A DNA stretch of 64,000 nucleotides, taken from the NCBI GenBank assembly GCA_021234155.1, contig JAJEKV010000103.1, forward strand, positions 2,108,001 to 2,172,000, read 5' to 3'. Source of the stretch: Isoetes taiwanensis. Lineage: Eukaryota; Streptophyta; Lycopodiopsida; Isoetales; Isoetaceae. How positions within the stretch are numbered: the first letter of the stretch is position 1; each line of letters begins with the position of its first letter. The notes under the pieces were generated by a model. That model was not told the origin of the DNA. It worked only from the letters and a program-made list of their open reading frames with translations, and made no database searches. Both the position numbers and the translations under genes were made by a program. Shown here piece after piece: positions 32,316-43,672 of the stretch.

Positions 32316-34910
32316 TAAATTAAAAAATAAAATAAAATATGGCTCCAATGTTCCACCTTTCTGGTGGTTCATACCACCCGATGTGTAGGTATCATCTCCC
32401 TAATTGCATCTGCCAGATCTTTTATTGTATCCACTCTTGTCATTAGGATATGTGCTGGTCAGCTTATACTCCTGTATTTGCTTCTGATGTCTTCATACAC
32501 TGTACAATCGTTGAGCATGTGGTTCTCATCATCTATTTTCCCTGTGTTACAGATTCTGCAGATCCGGTTCTCCCTTTCCACTTTCCTCCACCTGTCTTTT
32601 TTTATTCTTAGATCGTGGCTCCCCATCCTAAATCTTGCCAAGGTGTCCCTTCTTGTCTTCCCTATTAGATTGTCTCTATACATCTGCTGTCCTATCTGTT
32701 GATCCGGATTGAAGACTGCTGTTAGCCAGAGTGTTTTGGGACCGCTGTGTTTTTGTAACCATGCTCTTGTCACTACTTCGGCCCAGTCTTCATTCCATTT
32801 TCCTTCATTTACTAGATCACTCGAGTTTAACCCCATCTCTTTGATCCATACTGCCACCTCCCTGAACCACCCGCTGCCTGTGATGATATGTGACTTGGCT
32901 GATTCGCTGATTGCAATTGTTGATAGCTTCCCAATGTGACAGCCCCTGTTGTCTTTCATCAAGTATCTGACGGTCCTTTCCCATGCTCTTACCTCCGTTG
33001 ATCTCTGACCTGTCTCATATACCATGGCTGTCAGAGGGGTATTTGCCCGCACTCTGAACTCCTGTCTATGCCGTTGCCTAAAAATCCCTTCTTGCTTGTC
33101 CCACTTTTTGTCTGATAGGCCGGGCCACCATGCCTCTGTTCCATATAGTTGTGTCTACGCAATCACTGTATTAAACAGGTAACACTTGATCTCCCAGTCA
33201 ATTATTCTGCTCTATTACATAAGTTTTTCATATTAAAATAGCTTCCACTGGCTGCCTGGAATCTAGAATCCGCTCCCCTGGACTAATTGCCTGTGCCGTG
33301 TGCATCGTATACTAGATATTTGTATTCTGCCAATTCTTCCAGTTCTGTCCCCATATACTTGATGCCTATTCCTGGTGCCGAACGTAACTATTTTGGTTTC
33401 TGCGAGGTTCACTGTTAGCCCTGTCCTTTCGCAAAAGGCCTCTAGTAGTCCTAGTAACCTGCACATACCCTTGTTCTTTGTAGCCGGGACGGTGACAAAT
33501 GCCTTTCTAAAATCTACAAAAAGCATATTATCTTCTTTCCCTGTGATTTGCTTAGTTTATTATCCAGCACCTTCCCGAACCACTTGGCAAAGATAGAGCT
33601 CGCCACTATCGTTCTATAGTTCCCAGACTCTTCCTTGCTTCCTCTCTTGTGTAGGGGTATCACCCTGTTGTATGTCCATCTATCTGGCAGACTACACTAT
33701 TAAATATCATGGTGACCTGTTTCCCAATTACTGTGTCTACATATTTCAGTAGCTCGACAGTCAGTCCTAAAAGTCTGGAGCTTTGTTATTGGACATTTTG
33801 TATAGCGCAATCATCACTTCCTGCATGCTAAAACACGGTTTATTTGTCTCATGTGGGGCGGGTATTGACATTGGTGAGGCCCCTGTCTATATAGTTTCTC
33901 AAGGTATTCTTCCCATTCGATCCCTCGGACATCCTGATGTGCCTTCTCTGGTTTTCTATTCCCCCCTCCCTTCACTTTCAGTCCTTTCTAGAACTTCCTG
34001 GGTTGCTTTTTGAACATTTCAGCCAACCCCCATTGGTGTTGTCATAAATTCTCGTTTCATTTCGATTTCAGCAATCTTAGGTATGCCGCCCTTTCTATTT
34101 GATATGTTTCTGTGCCTTTGTGATCTCTGATTCTTCTTTTCTGCTCCCTACACTCCTCATCATACCATATTAAGGCCCTGAAAGCTTAGCTCTTCCTGGG
34201 TCTTTTCTATTTTCCGAGAATATCCCTTGCCACCTTCACCATTATATCGTTTAGCATGTTCCCGTTCTCGTATGCTCTATGCTCCTCCTATGCCCATTTC
34301 TCCATTTCTGATCTGACATTTTGTGTGAAGGTTTCTGCATGCCTATTCTGGAAGTGTATTTTCATGTTTGTGTTCTTTTCCTTGCCTGGTGTCTCTGTCT
34401 GTACTTGTCCGTGCTGTTTAAGTGTCAGCTGGATGGGTCTGTGGCTCTCCCTCTTTCCAGTCGGCCATTCTGCTAGCATGAAGCTTAAAATGTCTGCTGC
34501 TACTTGGTTATAGAATAGCACATAATCGACTATGCTTTTCCCATGTGTATTCTAGCTCATGAATTCCCCTGATCCACACCATTTCTGTACCTCGTTGGCT
34601 ATAATGACCCCTGTCGTTGTGCATATCTTTACAAGTAACTCCCCTTTCGCATTGATTTCTGCCTTGTCTTCTGTACCTATTCTCCAATCCTATGATCTTG
34701 CAGTATGCACCCATTGTCTGTTTACCTCGTTCATGCTCCTGATCTGTGCCTGCTCCTGACCTGTTCTGGCATTCAGGTCTCCCATCAGTATCATAGGTCC
34801 CTGGTCTTTCCATTTCATCATACTCTCCCCCAGGTCCAGTATTGGCGGGTAGTATGCTATAATCAGGGTTAACTCTTTTTTATTTTGCAATTGTATGCTT
34901 AGCATCATGT
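32316..34910 (-). mobile_element. LINE-A2, 3' segment
   Basis: Second copy of the LINE-A family on the minus strand. The 3' end is at about 32316-32340, with ATTTT pentamers after GGAACATTGGAG. The segment runs back to 34910, where the poly(T) of LINE-C interrupts it. The rest lies at 51343-51412 and 53785-54165. Joined in order, the pieces align continuously with LINE-A1 from about 1230 to its 3' end. Confidence 0.85.
32459..34908 (-). pseudogene. LINE-A2 ORF2: endonuclease C-terminus, RT and Cys/His end
   Basis: Minus-strand pieces: 34908-34690 has MILMGDLNARTGQ (endonuclease), and 33526-33263 has MLFVDFRKAF (RT motif A) followed by VNLAETKIVTFG. 33052-32459 is open for 197 residues, with WLQKHSGPKTLWLTAVFNPDQQIG and CRICNTGKIDDENHMLNDC, nearly the same as 4250-4520 in LINE-A1. 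Several frame breaks occur between 33526 and 34690. The middle of the RT, including a YADD box, is not readable. Confidence 0.75.
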
Positions 34911-35217
34911 ATTTTTTTTTTTTTTTTTTTTGAAGAATATAGGAATATATTAAACCACTAGAATGCGATCAAGTACAATGATAAGTGTGGTGCTAAGAAA
35001 TGAAGTGCCCATCATGATTCACAATCTGTAGGAATGTCGACCAAATTTCCCGCTTAACTGTGTCAGACAAGCTTGAGACTTGGTAAGCCTACCACAACTT
35101 ATGCCTCAAGATCGGAACCAACCGAAAAGGGCTAAGCACTGCATTCTGAAAGACCTTCGCTCTCCGTCTTTTCCAAATCAACCATAGAAGCCAAGCTCTG
35201 CATAAATGGAACGCCTG

Positions 35218-37655
35218 CTACTTGGCCACTGGCCAATTGCTAGGAAAGACTCCCAAGAGAATCTTCTGACTACACAGCGAAGACCCAAAGAGGGCTCTCA
35301 CCCAGGACCAAGCTGCCCCTACCTCTGTGCATAGGACAAAGCAATGCTCAATGGTCTCTCGACGCCTCCCACATAAAGGGCATGTTTCCGCTACCTGAGG
35401 CTTGAACCTGTGGACTCGGACATTCACCCTGAGGCTACGGCGCAAGATCTGCCACAAAAGGGTACGGATTTTAGGAGGAGGCAATGTATTCCACGCACAC
35501 TTCCACATGGCGGGCCACTTACTCCCTGGAAGCTTAAGGGACCACTTATCTGAAGGCGGCAACGTGTCCTGAAGCGCTAGAAGCCCATAAGCCGATGTTA
35601 CAAATTGAGATGCATCAAGTCCACTATGCGACTTCCAAACGCGATTGACTTGAGAAGACAACTGCAATGGAATAGCATTAACAATTCTGGCCCAAGTCCG
35701 TATGTCCCACCGTCAAAGGCCAAATCGTTCCCTAAAAAACTCCCACGACGCCAGATGACCCTCCCAATACCAGTCACGGATGGATGTTACCCCTGCAGCA
35801 ATCCAACGGTGCTGAGTACCCGGGTGTAGGGAAGAGGCCAAGGGAAATGCAGAATCCAAGGGTACCCAGAGAAAGGGCGATGAGGCTACCATACACCTGC
35901 TAGGGTCCAATGAAAAGAGAGCCTTGACCACCTTCCAGGCTTCAGGAGACCCTTAAGAAAAGGCGAAGCATGAGGGAATGGCCGCAAATCCTCAAACAGA
36001 GCCCACGGCAACTGAGCCAGAATTGATGGCTTCTTAAACACAATAGAGTGGCGAAGCAGAGCCAAACCTGGGGATTGTTGCTCCTGCAACAACTGTCAGA
36101 TGAATTTCGACACCAGAACCTTCGTGTGCAACGAGACATCAAGCATACCTAAGCCCCCTGCCTTTCTGGGACGCACACACTTCCACCATGCGACCTTCAC
36201 TGTAGCCCCCTCCTCATTTCCTCCCCAAACAAAATTGCGAATGGTGTCATCCAACTCCTTCACCACACTTTCTGGCGCAAGTATGCAGGAGGCTGCGTAA
36301 ACATGAGTGCTACAGAGCACTGACTTGGCTACCAGAATCCTACCAGCCATGGTGAGTTTACTTTCCCTCCACCAGTTCAGATGATGCTTAAGATTCTGTA
36401 ATGTCTCCGCCCAAATTGCCCTAGCATTAACGTCCAAGCCAAATGGTATGCCTAACAGTTTGGCAGCTGTGTGTGGCGGTGTAAGAGCCCAGGGAAACTG
36501 ACTCAACCATGCAGGAGGAGGTTCCTCCAGTACCCACATGGCCGAGCACTTCGACCAGTTAAGCAAGCACCCTGAAGCTAAAGAAAAGGCATCCAAAATA
36601 TTCTTGGCTGCCTGGAGATTGGACTCATCTACATGAAGAAAGAAGAATGTATCATCCGCAAATTGACTGCAAACTTGCTGCGACCCATCACCCATGCGGA
36701 GACCTTGCACCACATTGTCAGCAACTGCCACCTGAAAAAGCTGCGAAAGAGCTTCTGCCACTATAGTGAACAGAAAGGGTGTCAACGGACATCCCTACCT
36801 AATGCCTCGGCCCACAGAGAAGATTGAAGAGGCCTCACCCTGACACCACATTGTCGCCCTAGCAGACACGTGCGGCTTCATAACTGTTTCCCTGAAACTA
36901 GATCCATACCCAAAGGCCTGCATCATATCCGCCAAGAACTGCCAGCTGATACTGTCATAAGCCTTGGCAAAGTCCAGCTTAAGAAAAACAAGGGGCTGCC
37001 TCATCCTACGAGCCCAATGCACTCCCTCAAAAGTAGCAGCCACATTACGAAGAATATTTCGCTGAGGGAGAAAATCAGACTGCTCTGGGCTAATGGCGTG
37101 AACTAGTACTGGCTTAAGCCTCTCCGCCAAAGCCTTAGCAATGATTTTATATACTACAGACAACCGAGTAGTCGTTGATGGTTTTAGGATGCTTAAATTT
37201 GGGTATAAGTGAAATACAACCTGTATTCAGTAGAGGATGCATCGAGTTATTCCCCAAAAGATTCACATACACTTGCACCACCGAGTCCCCCACCCACTCC
37301 CAGTACTGCTGAAAAAACTCCAATGGTATTTCGTCCAACCCAGGACACTTATTCCGAGCCAACAGGCAGCATGCGTCCCCCAACTCCTGCCCTGTCAATG
37401 GCTCCTCTAAGCTCTGTCTTTGAAGGGCTGAGATTCTTGGCAATACCTTGGCCAGCATCAATTCCTAAAAAACACTCTGTGAGGGAAGCGGGCTCTCCTT
37501 GGAAAACCTTTCATAGTGCGCTGCTACAAAGGCCTTGATAGCATCTGGTTGCTGCAACAACACTCCCTGGGATGTAACTATGTCAGCCATGGCAACTGCA
37601 TACTTCTTCTGGCGGGCTGCTCGGAAAAAGACACGTCAAACCCGCTTTCACCCTG
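35218..37655 (-). pseudogene. LINE-C reverse transcriptase and zf-RVT C-terminus
   Basis: On the minus strand from 37461: LTGQELGDACCLLARNKCPG, PLEFFQQYWEWVGDSVVQVY, ISLIPKFKHPKTINDYSVV, then SVVYKIIAKALAERLKPVL, FLKLDFAKAYDSISWQFL (37163-36795), TPFLFTIVAEALSQLF, CSQFADDTFFFLHVDESN (catalytic FADD; 36785-36096), and a zinc-binding end CPLCGRRRETIEHCFVLC (35667-35218). Frame breaks are few (near 37150, 36790, 36090 and 35700). It would copy LINE RNA at a nicked target, but the endonuclease is missing because of the 5' truncation. Confidence 0.82.
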
Positions 37656-37660
37656 GCCTG
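37656..37660. repeat. Target-site duplication of gypsy-A (with 51064-51068)
   Basis: GCCTG directly precedes the 5' LTR and directly follows the 3' LTR. The LINE-C reading resumes after it on both sides. Confidence 0.9.
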
Positions 37661-39372
37661 TGTGGCGTTCCAGCACAGTATACGCTCCCAGGACGTATAT
37701 TGTACCGCCACGTCACGCGTACACGCCACCCCGATTGACGTGTACGCCAACGTATAGCCAAGTGGGTAGCCCTAGGGGGCAACTTGCTAAGAATGTGCAT
37801 TAGTATTAATGTGCACATTTTCCAATGTACACATTAATGTGGGCACACATTTCCATGTGGCCACTTGATGCCAAGTGGGCCATACCCATAGGAGCAATTA
37901 ATGTGCACATTTTCCAATGTACACATTCATTAATGTGCACACATTTCCATGTGAGCACATTTGGGTGCACACATTTCCATGTGGGCACATTTGGCCACCT
38001 AGCCTTAAAGGCAAGTGGGCCCATTACCAATTATCCCACATGCCAAAAGGGGATAATTGGAAACCCTAGCCACCCCCTTGTCTATATAGGGTTGGAAACC
38101 CTAACTAACCTAATTTTCGATTTTAGGGCTTTAGAACTCTGTTTTGGCTGCCTCAACAGCCAAAACCGCATCCCAGACTCTGCCTGGGAGAATTGCATCC
38201 TTAGTTCCTCGAGATTCGAGCGTTTCAGAAGGATGGTCGAGCTCAGGTCAGGAGGAGCCCCTCAAGGATCAGGTATTTGGCCAATTAGATAGTCTAAACC
38301 CTATTTTAGGCATTGAATCAATAGGTTTAGCCTATTAGATTGCTCATAGCAGCCCTCTAGAACTCTAGATAGCAGATTCTAACTAAAGAACCTAACTCTA
38401 TGATATAGATTAGATCTTGTTCTTTAGTTCTTCTGTGATGTATATGGATGATGTATCTCTGTGAACTCCTTGTATTGGGAAGGGGGGTAGAGACCTAAAG
38501 CTTTGTAGTTGATGCTCCTAGAGTAGCCTCTCTAGCACACCTTGTAGATTCGCCTCAGGCACAAGAGCCACACCGGGATGTGGGTGGAGGGGCCAGACTG
38601 GCTAAGAAGGAGGTTCATGTCCTGACTCTTGAGCGACCCCTCTGGTGTGTAAAGACTGCCGGGGGTCACTGTGACTAGGTCTAATGGCTTGCCACTGCGT
38701 GTGGGCAAGGCATGGGCTCGACACTCGTGAGGTGGTGAATATGACCTTCCATTGAGTTCAAGTCGGATACGGGCAGTGGCCCTCTAGTCACCTTGAGTCA
38801 GCATTGTAGATCTCTGGAGGGAGAAATCCCTACCTGCCCCATCGGAACTGGGGAGATGTAACCCAGGATATAGCCCCCTTGGCTATGCATCCGGCGGGCT
38901 ACAGTCAGGTCCCAACACTTTTCAGCCTACTCTGCAAAGTGTGCACAGGAGGGCGGATGGAGGGACAACCCTAGGCCATGTTCTTATGCCGCCCAAATCC
39001 ATTGCCATGAATTTGCATGCGCAATGAACTCTCGAGACCCAAGCTTGTCACCCATCCCCGTGTCCGAGCCTTGGGTAGGATTCCCTATGTGATGTGCCGA
39101 TCTTTGTCTATGCAGATATGTGGAGGACCATCCGTCGTGATGGTCATATGATGTTGATGTATGTGCTACCGACATGTATGTTTACGCCCGCAGCCTAGGT
39201 AGGCCCCGAGGGAGATCGGGGTGCAATGACCCTTCCACTCTTCCCAATCGGAACCCGCCACTTGTTGCAAAGTGTCATGTGGAGGGCCCTCAGATAGCAT
39301 GGAGCTGGTATGGGGATGAACTCCTGCTTTGTATACGGTGAGGGCACCGTGATACGCAGTAGGGGACGCCAC
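37661..39372 (+). repeat. 5' LTR of gypsy-A
   Basis: About 1.71 kb, homologous throughout to 49354-51063. U3 has repeated TGTGCACATT / CACACATTTCCATGTG units (37797-37990) and a TATA-like CTATATAGGG at 38083-38092. Differences from the 3' LTR cluster at CTG/CAG sites. Confidence 0.9.
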
Positions 39373-40010
39373 GGTGGTATCGGGAGCTATGTTCTTGGAG
39401 ACCAAGAGCAAAGCACCGCCATGTTCCCAAAGAGCACTAACTTGATAGGATCCTCAAACCTCGAAAAATGAGAAATTTTTTTTTTCTCATTTTTGTAGTT
39501 ATGCTAAGCTAGTAAATGCTTAAAAAGAATAGAAACGTAAAAAGACTAAAATTGATGAGCCAACATCCAAAAGTAGGAATTGGTCACACGTCGCCCAGAC
39601 GATTTATACATTTTAGAAATCGGGTCGGGCTTAACGGCAGACATTCACTTTGACACCAAAAAGTTGTAAATTACAAGAAAAATATCTTGATAATTCTAAA
39701 TTTCAGCTAAGAATTAGTAGATTTAGCATGTTACATGTTAATTTAATAGTGGGGCCCCACCATGTCTCACACGCCGCGCCAGACGAGGTTTCTAGATTCT
39801 AGGAATCGGGCTGGGCGCTTAACGGTGAGACCTTGCTTAATTAAGTGTTTTAGATGCCTTAGACAACCCAAAAAGGTAGTTTAAAAGTTGACCTAAAATT
39901 GGCCCTATAAATAGAACTGGACCCCCATTTTTCGCGTTCTTCCCGAGAACTTCGCCAGATTGTCAAGGCGATCTTCCGCGCCAGAGCTCCAATCGTTTAA
40001 CCGAAAAATG
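39373..40010 (+). promoter_or_regulatory. gypsy-A leader: primer site, dyad pair and TATA box
   Basis: GGTGGTATCGGGAGC (39373-39387) is a variant Met-tRNA primer site. Two dyads follow: a weaker one at about 39584-39646 and a strong one at 39764-39831 (GTCTCACACGCCGCGCC ... GGGCGC ... GGTGAGAC), 180 bp apart. CTATAAATAG at 39905-39914 is the TATA box, 106 bp before the MARTK start. The arrangement is shared with gypsy-C and gypsy-E. Confidence 0.7.
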
Positions 40011-41281
40011 ATGGCCCGCACAAAGCGTAATCGCTAGGAAACCTCGTAGGGAGCGGATCCTCCAGCCGTGCCCGACCTTGTTCATAGGATTCTTCGTGAA
40101 CGCTTTCTCCGCCGACATCGGATCTTCGCCGAGCGAGGAATCGTGGTCCGGACAGAGCCACCATACAGAGATCTTGGAGGACGACGCCGACGTCATGAGC
40201 GTAGATCCTCAATGAAATTGAACGCAGGAGGCGTAAAGCGAGCAAAGCCAATGGGAGCAACACCGTGGGGACGCCAACCCACAGGAGGAGAGAGGGAACA
40301 GGTGAACCCACCCATAGGCCAAGAACAACCCCAGATGAGATCCACCCGGCAGGAGGAGCAGGTAGGAGAGGAGCAAGCAGCCACGGAACTCACCCCTGAG
40401 GAAGAGGCCGATCAGCACGCCGGCCCATAAGTGCGAAGTCAAAGAGCCAAGGGGAGCGTAGATCAAAGGATCGAAGACGCCGGAGGACCCAAGAAGAGGA
40501 GGGCCAAGGCCATCAAGGCGGCAAGAGGAAGCCGGGTGAAGGTTGGGAAGAGAGCCCAAGGTCCTGGTCATCAACGAGCCGCCGGGAGGGGAGACCCCGC
40601 CCACCACCGACGACATTCGACCAAGACTACGCGTCGGGCGCAGACGGGCAAGCTCTTCAAAGCCCCGGGTTGTAGAGGAAGAGGCACACCAGCAGACGCC
40701 CAAGAGCAGAGGAGGAGGCAGTGTGGCGGCCCCCACCATTTCCGACGTGGGATAGGGTTAAGGCCCCACGGCCGCAGCGGGAAGCCTATGTGATAGACCC
40801 CTTAAAGGTCTATGAGAAGAGAATGAGGGAGCACAACGCATATATGGCGAAGTGGGAGGCCTACAACACCTATTACTGTGAGCACCGGGTGAGAACGATC
40901 GGCGGGCACCACCTAAGAGCCAGACACTAAAGCCCCCTCCACCAAAACCCAAGGCCCCACGAGCACCCGGGAAGAAGCGGAGCAAGAAGAAACAGGAGGA
41001 AGACAGGGCACTCAAGGAGATCCGCCACTTCTTAAAAGAAAAAGTTACGGACTCGATTCCACGGCGCCCGTTCCAATACCGGGTCCGCTAAGTCATTCAA
41101 GAATACAACACGGACATACGCGCGTGATGCACGAGATGTTGTGTGGTTTGCAAGAGGCGTCGAAGCCCACTTGGTGAAACATTTTGAAGATTCAACGGCC
41201 TGCACAGTGCACGCGAAGAGGGTCACCCTCATGAGGCAGGATATGTATCTTGCCAGACACATCAAGGGAGAACGCCCTTGA
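40011..41281 (+). pseudogene. Histone H3-like gene of gypsy-A
   Basis: The ATG at 40011 (a second ATG lies directly upstream at 40008) gives MARTKRNR, then TAG where CAG would fit. An Arg/Glu/Gly/Pro-rich linker of about 330 codons is spread over three frames. VHRILRERFLRRHRIF near 40075 resembles gypsy-C's IIRKMLRERLARGG. YEKRMREHNAYMAKWEAYNT near 40810-40870 matches the Tyr-rich segment of gypsy-E. The H3 fold starts at 41011: [25 protein letters not shown], then after a one-base break [20 protein letters not shown] and [19 protein letters not shown], ending TGA at 41281. VTLMRxD is more like plant centromeric H3, while IKGERP is more like canonical H3. A nuclear nucleosome component or mimic is inferred. 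Confidence 0.82.
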
Positions 41282-41424
41282 ACCTTGTAAATGACTGTAA
41301 AATTTTGTTAATATAAAGAAAATTTTGTGTAAATAAAGTGTCCAAACCTGTTTAAATAGGTCAAGATATCGATCCCTAGCCTTCGTTTTAATTAAATTGG
41401 AGTTTTGAGCAAAATTGAGACGAT

Positions 41425-41690
41425 GTCTCACACGTCGCGCCAGGACAGATTTCTACATTTTAGAAATCGGGCTGGGCGCAACGTGTGAGACCAGGCCCAA
41501 AAATGCCCAAAACAGCTCCAAATCGACCAAGTAAGGGGTCAATTCTGCCTAACTCGATGAGTTTAGTAGAATTACAGCCTTAGATCACCTAAATTGAGTA
41601 ATCCTAGCCCAATTAGGACCCATGTCTCACACGTCGCGCCAGGACAGATTTCTACATTTTAGAAATCGGGCTGGGCGCAACGTATGAGAC
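41425..41690. promoter_or_regulatory. Second dyad pair of gypsy-A
   Basis: Two nearly identical 67-bp dyads (41425-41491 and 41624-41690), 199 bp apart. The outer stem is GTCTCACACGT/ACGTGTGAGAC, the next CGCGCC/GGGCGC, and the inner AGATTTCT/AGAAATC. They lie between the H3-like gene and the TATA box of ORF-X. Confidence 0.75.
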
Positions 41691-41866
41691 CCCGTACCAT
41701 GTCATCACCAAATGATCCCCAAATTGCACAATAGGTTCAATAGCTCTCCTTAGCATGCTCAAACTCTAGAAATAGTCTTCAAACTTGCAATTGCATCCCT
41801 TAATAGATCAGAATTACCTAATCTCAGTAAAATCTAGGTCATCCAAAAATTAGGGTTTTCCCCTTT

Positions 41867-41876
41867 CTATAAATAA
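41867..41876 (+). promoter_or_regulatory. TATA box of ORF-X
   Basis: TCTATAAATA, 123 bp before the ATG at 41990, repeating the geometry of the H3-like promoters. The downstream sequence GCTTAGGCGATCT is also similar to the gypsy-C leader (ACTTAGGCGATCT). Confidence 0.6.
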
Positions 41877-41989
41877 GTTCCCCATTTCTCAATTGGCACC
41901 CTGCAAATTTGCTCCCCACTGCTTAGGCGATCTTTCAGCTCCCTGAGGCGCTTTCAGATCCGTTTGATACTCCCTTCCTTGCTAGATCA

Positions 41990-43501
41990 ATGGCCACCGC
42001 TGATTTCGGCGATGGTAATATGCCCCGTTCCATGCCATCAGGCGGATGTCAACGACATCTTCCAAGTCTTTGTGAAAGAAATCGACGTCCAAGCTACGCT
42101 GAATGCAACCCCAGCATATAGGCAGGTGCTAGCGGAATTCCAGGCTAGGGTAGGACCCTTCCTTGTCCAAGTTCCCCCTTGCATAGGATACTTCGTTCCC
42201 CGCCCGTCCCTTCAGGCAGCCTTGGGCGATGTCCCCAACATCGCCAAATACTTGACAAACAAGGCGCAAAGGCTACTCGACTACATGGTCCCCGACAACC
42301 AACAGACCAAGTACTTCTTACACCGCCGCCCTAGCCATCTTCTTATCCCACCGCTACCGAGAACCCCGATAGGGGCAACTCTATCCCTCCGGATGGAGGT
42401 AGACCCAATAGCCGAAAGGTGAGGAAGAGCAAATGCCGCCGCAAAGATCAACAAGAACAAGAAGCAAGAGAGGATGAAGAAGAGTCTGACGACGAAGGTT
42501 ACACCTGAGCTCGACTCTGGACGAAGAACGCCGCCAAGGAGAGCAGGATTTGATCAACTTCGAAAGCAATGCCAGGCATCGAGTTGTTTCCCCACTTGGG
42601 CTAGGCATCACAAGCCTAGCCCCTATCATCATCGACACGAGAGGAGTATCTACTCCTCAAACGACATCCTAACCTCCCCAATGTAGGGAGAGGGAGCTCA
42701 GTTGGACGAACTACTCCACCGGGCAAGGGTAGACCGACTGGGACGACTTCATCGCCCAGGGGAGCATCGACTTCCCGCGCCCAAGTGAGGGAGTCCGACA
42801 CCTACATGGGGGAGACGACCACATCCAGGCCTATAGCAAAGATCGTGCAATTGATGGACGAGCCGGAGTCGCCAGGGAGAGGAGGAGTTCCTCGCCTCCA
42901 AGAGAGATGGGGATCCGTGGGAAGACCACGAGTATCCTAATGCCGGGTCCTTCAATATCACCCTTGCCAAAAGGAGAAGGAATCGACCTCGTGAGGCTCG
43001 ACCGCACAATTGAAGACTACAGGGAGCTCATCAAGTAGAGGTCGACGAGGCAGTACTGGCGCCACGAGCCGAGGCCAAACAAGCGGAGAAGCTTCAATTG
43101 ACACACAATGACAGTCGCCTGTGTACTACTTACCATCGGCCGATGGATGGGAGAATAGCGTAATTCACCGCAAGTTCAGTCCCCAGGCTTAAGAAGGAGT
43201 GTTTATGCCGATTGCACTCAAAAGCCGGCAGCATGCTCGAATAGCAAAGAATGTCGACTATGCCGCCTTTAGTCAAGAGGGCAATGGCACTTGACCTCTT
43301 CGATTTCGCCATCCCCACCGACGCCGTGGGAGATTAGCAAAGGATCGCGCCCTTACATCCGACCGCAGAGTAGAAGACCCGTGAGAGCCATCCGGGGAGG
43401 CTCACGCAAGCATCATCAGGAACTTGGGTCACTCGGTAGGGACGGCCCAAGTTAAGAAGTTTCTTGAAGACAACCCGTCTTACCGGCGATTTCAAGACTA
43501 G
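41990..43501 (+). pseudogene. ORF-X of gypsy-A, unidentified nuclear-type protein
   Basis: The start ATGGCCACCGC is chosen from promoter spacing. The best-preserved part (42048-42420, another frame) reads DIFQVFVKEIDVQATL, PAYRQVLAEFQARVGPFLVQ, and SLQAALGDVPNIAKYLTNKA. The spacing of Phe, Tyr-Arg, Val and Pro recalls the N-terminal A domain of MCM helicase subunits, but this is weak. A long acidic and basic linker follows. The end (43270-43501) contains VKRAMALDLFDFAIPTDAV and RLAKDRALTSDRRVED in adjoining frames, which could be a decayed histone-fold of H2B or H4 type, then VKKFLEDNPSYRRFQD. It is not gag, since gag follows. Function unknown. Confidence 0.4.
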
Positions 43502-43672
43502 TTAGACTCTTGATCCCGGAGACTTTTTGTACCTAAAATATTATATGATATATAAATACAATTCTGTTGCACTTTAAATGTTTTATTGATGTATGTTGCC
43601 CCACAATTATACCAACAAACATAAACAATGCAAGAGAACAAATGGAACTAACCATATAGCCATTAATCACTT

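Larger units (their letters stand above)
34911..37660 (-). mobile_element. LINE-C, main segment, inserted in LINE-A2
   Basis: A 3' poly(A) tail (poly(T) at 34911-34931) and L1-type RT on the minus strand. The element continues at 51342-51069 beyond gypsy-A. It is 5' truncated: only the region just upstream of the RT is present. ATACA is found on both sides (34906-34910 and 51343-51348 region), consistent with a target duplication. Confidence 0.85.

Noticed and set aside
34256-34513. 85-residue plus-strand frame
   Set aside because: Antisense to LINE-A2 ORF2, whose orientation is fixed by alignment to LINE-A1.
38890-39060. C-to-T decay (methylation deamination) as sole cause of LTR differences
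   Set aside because: Many changes are CTG to CG or CCG and small indels. Deamination cannot make these, although some TAG stops could come from CAG.
42749-43009. Minus-strand frame inside ORF-X
   Set aside because: Shadow of a GC-rich linker. The promoter and dyad arrangement points to the plus strand.
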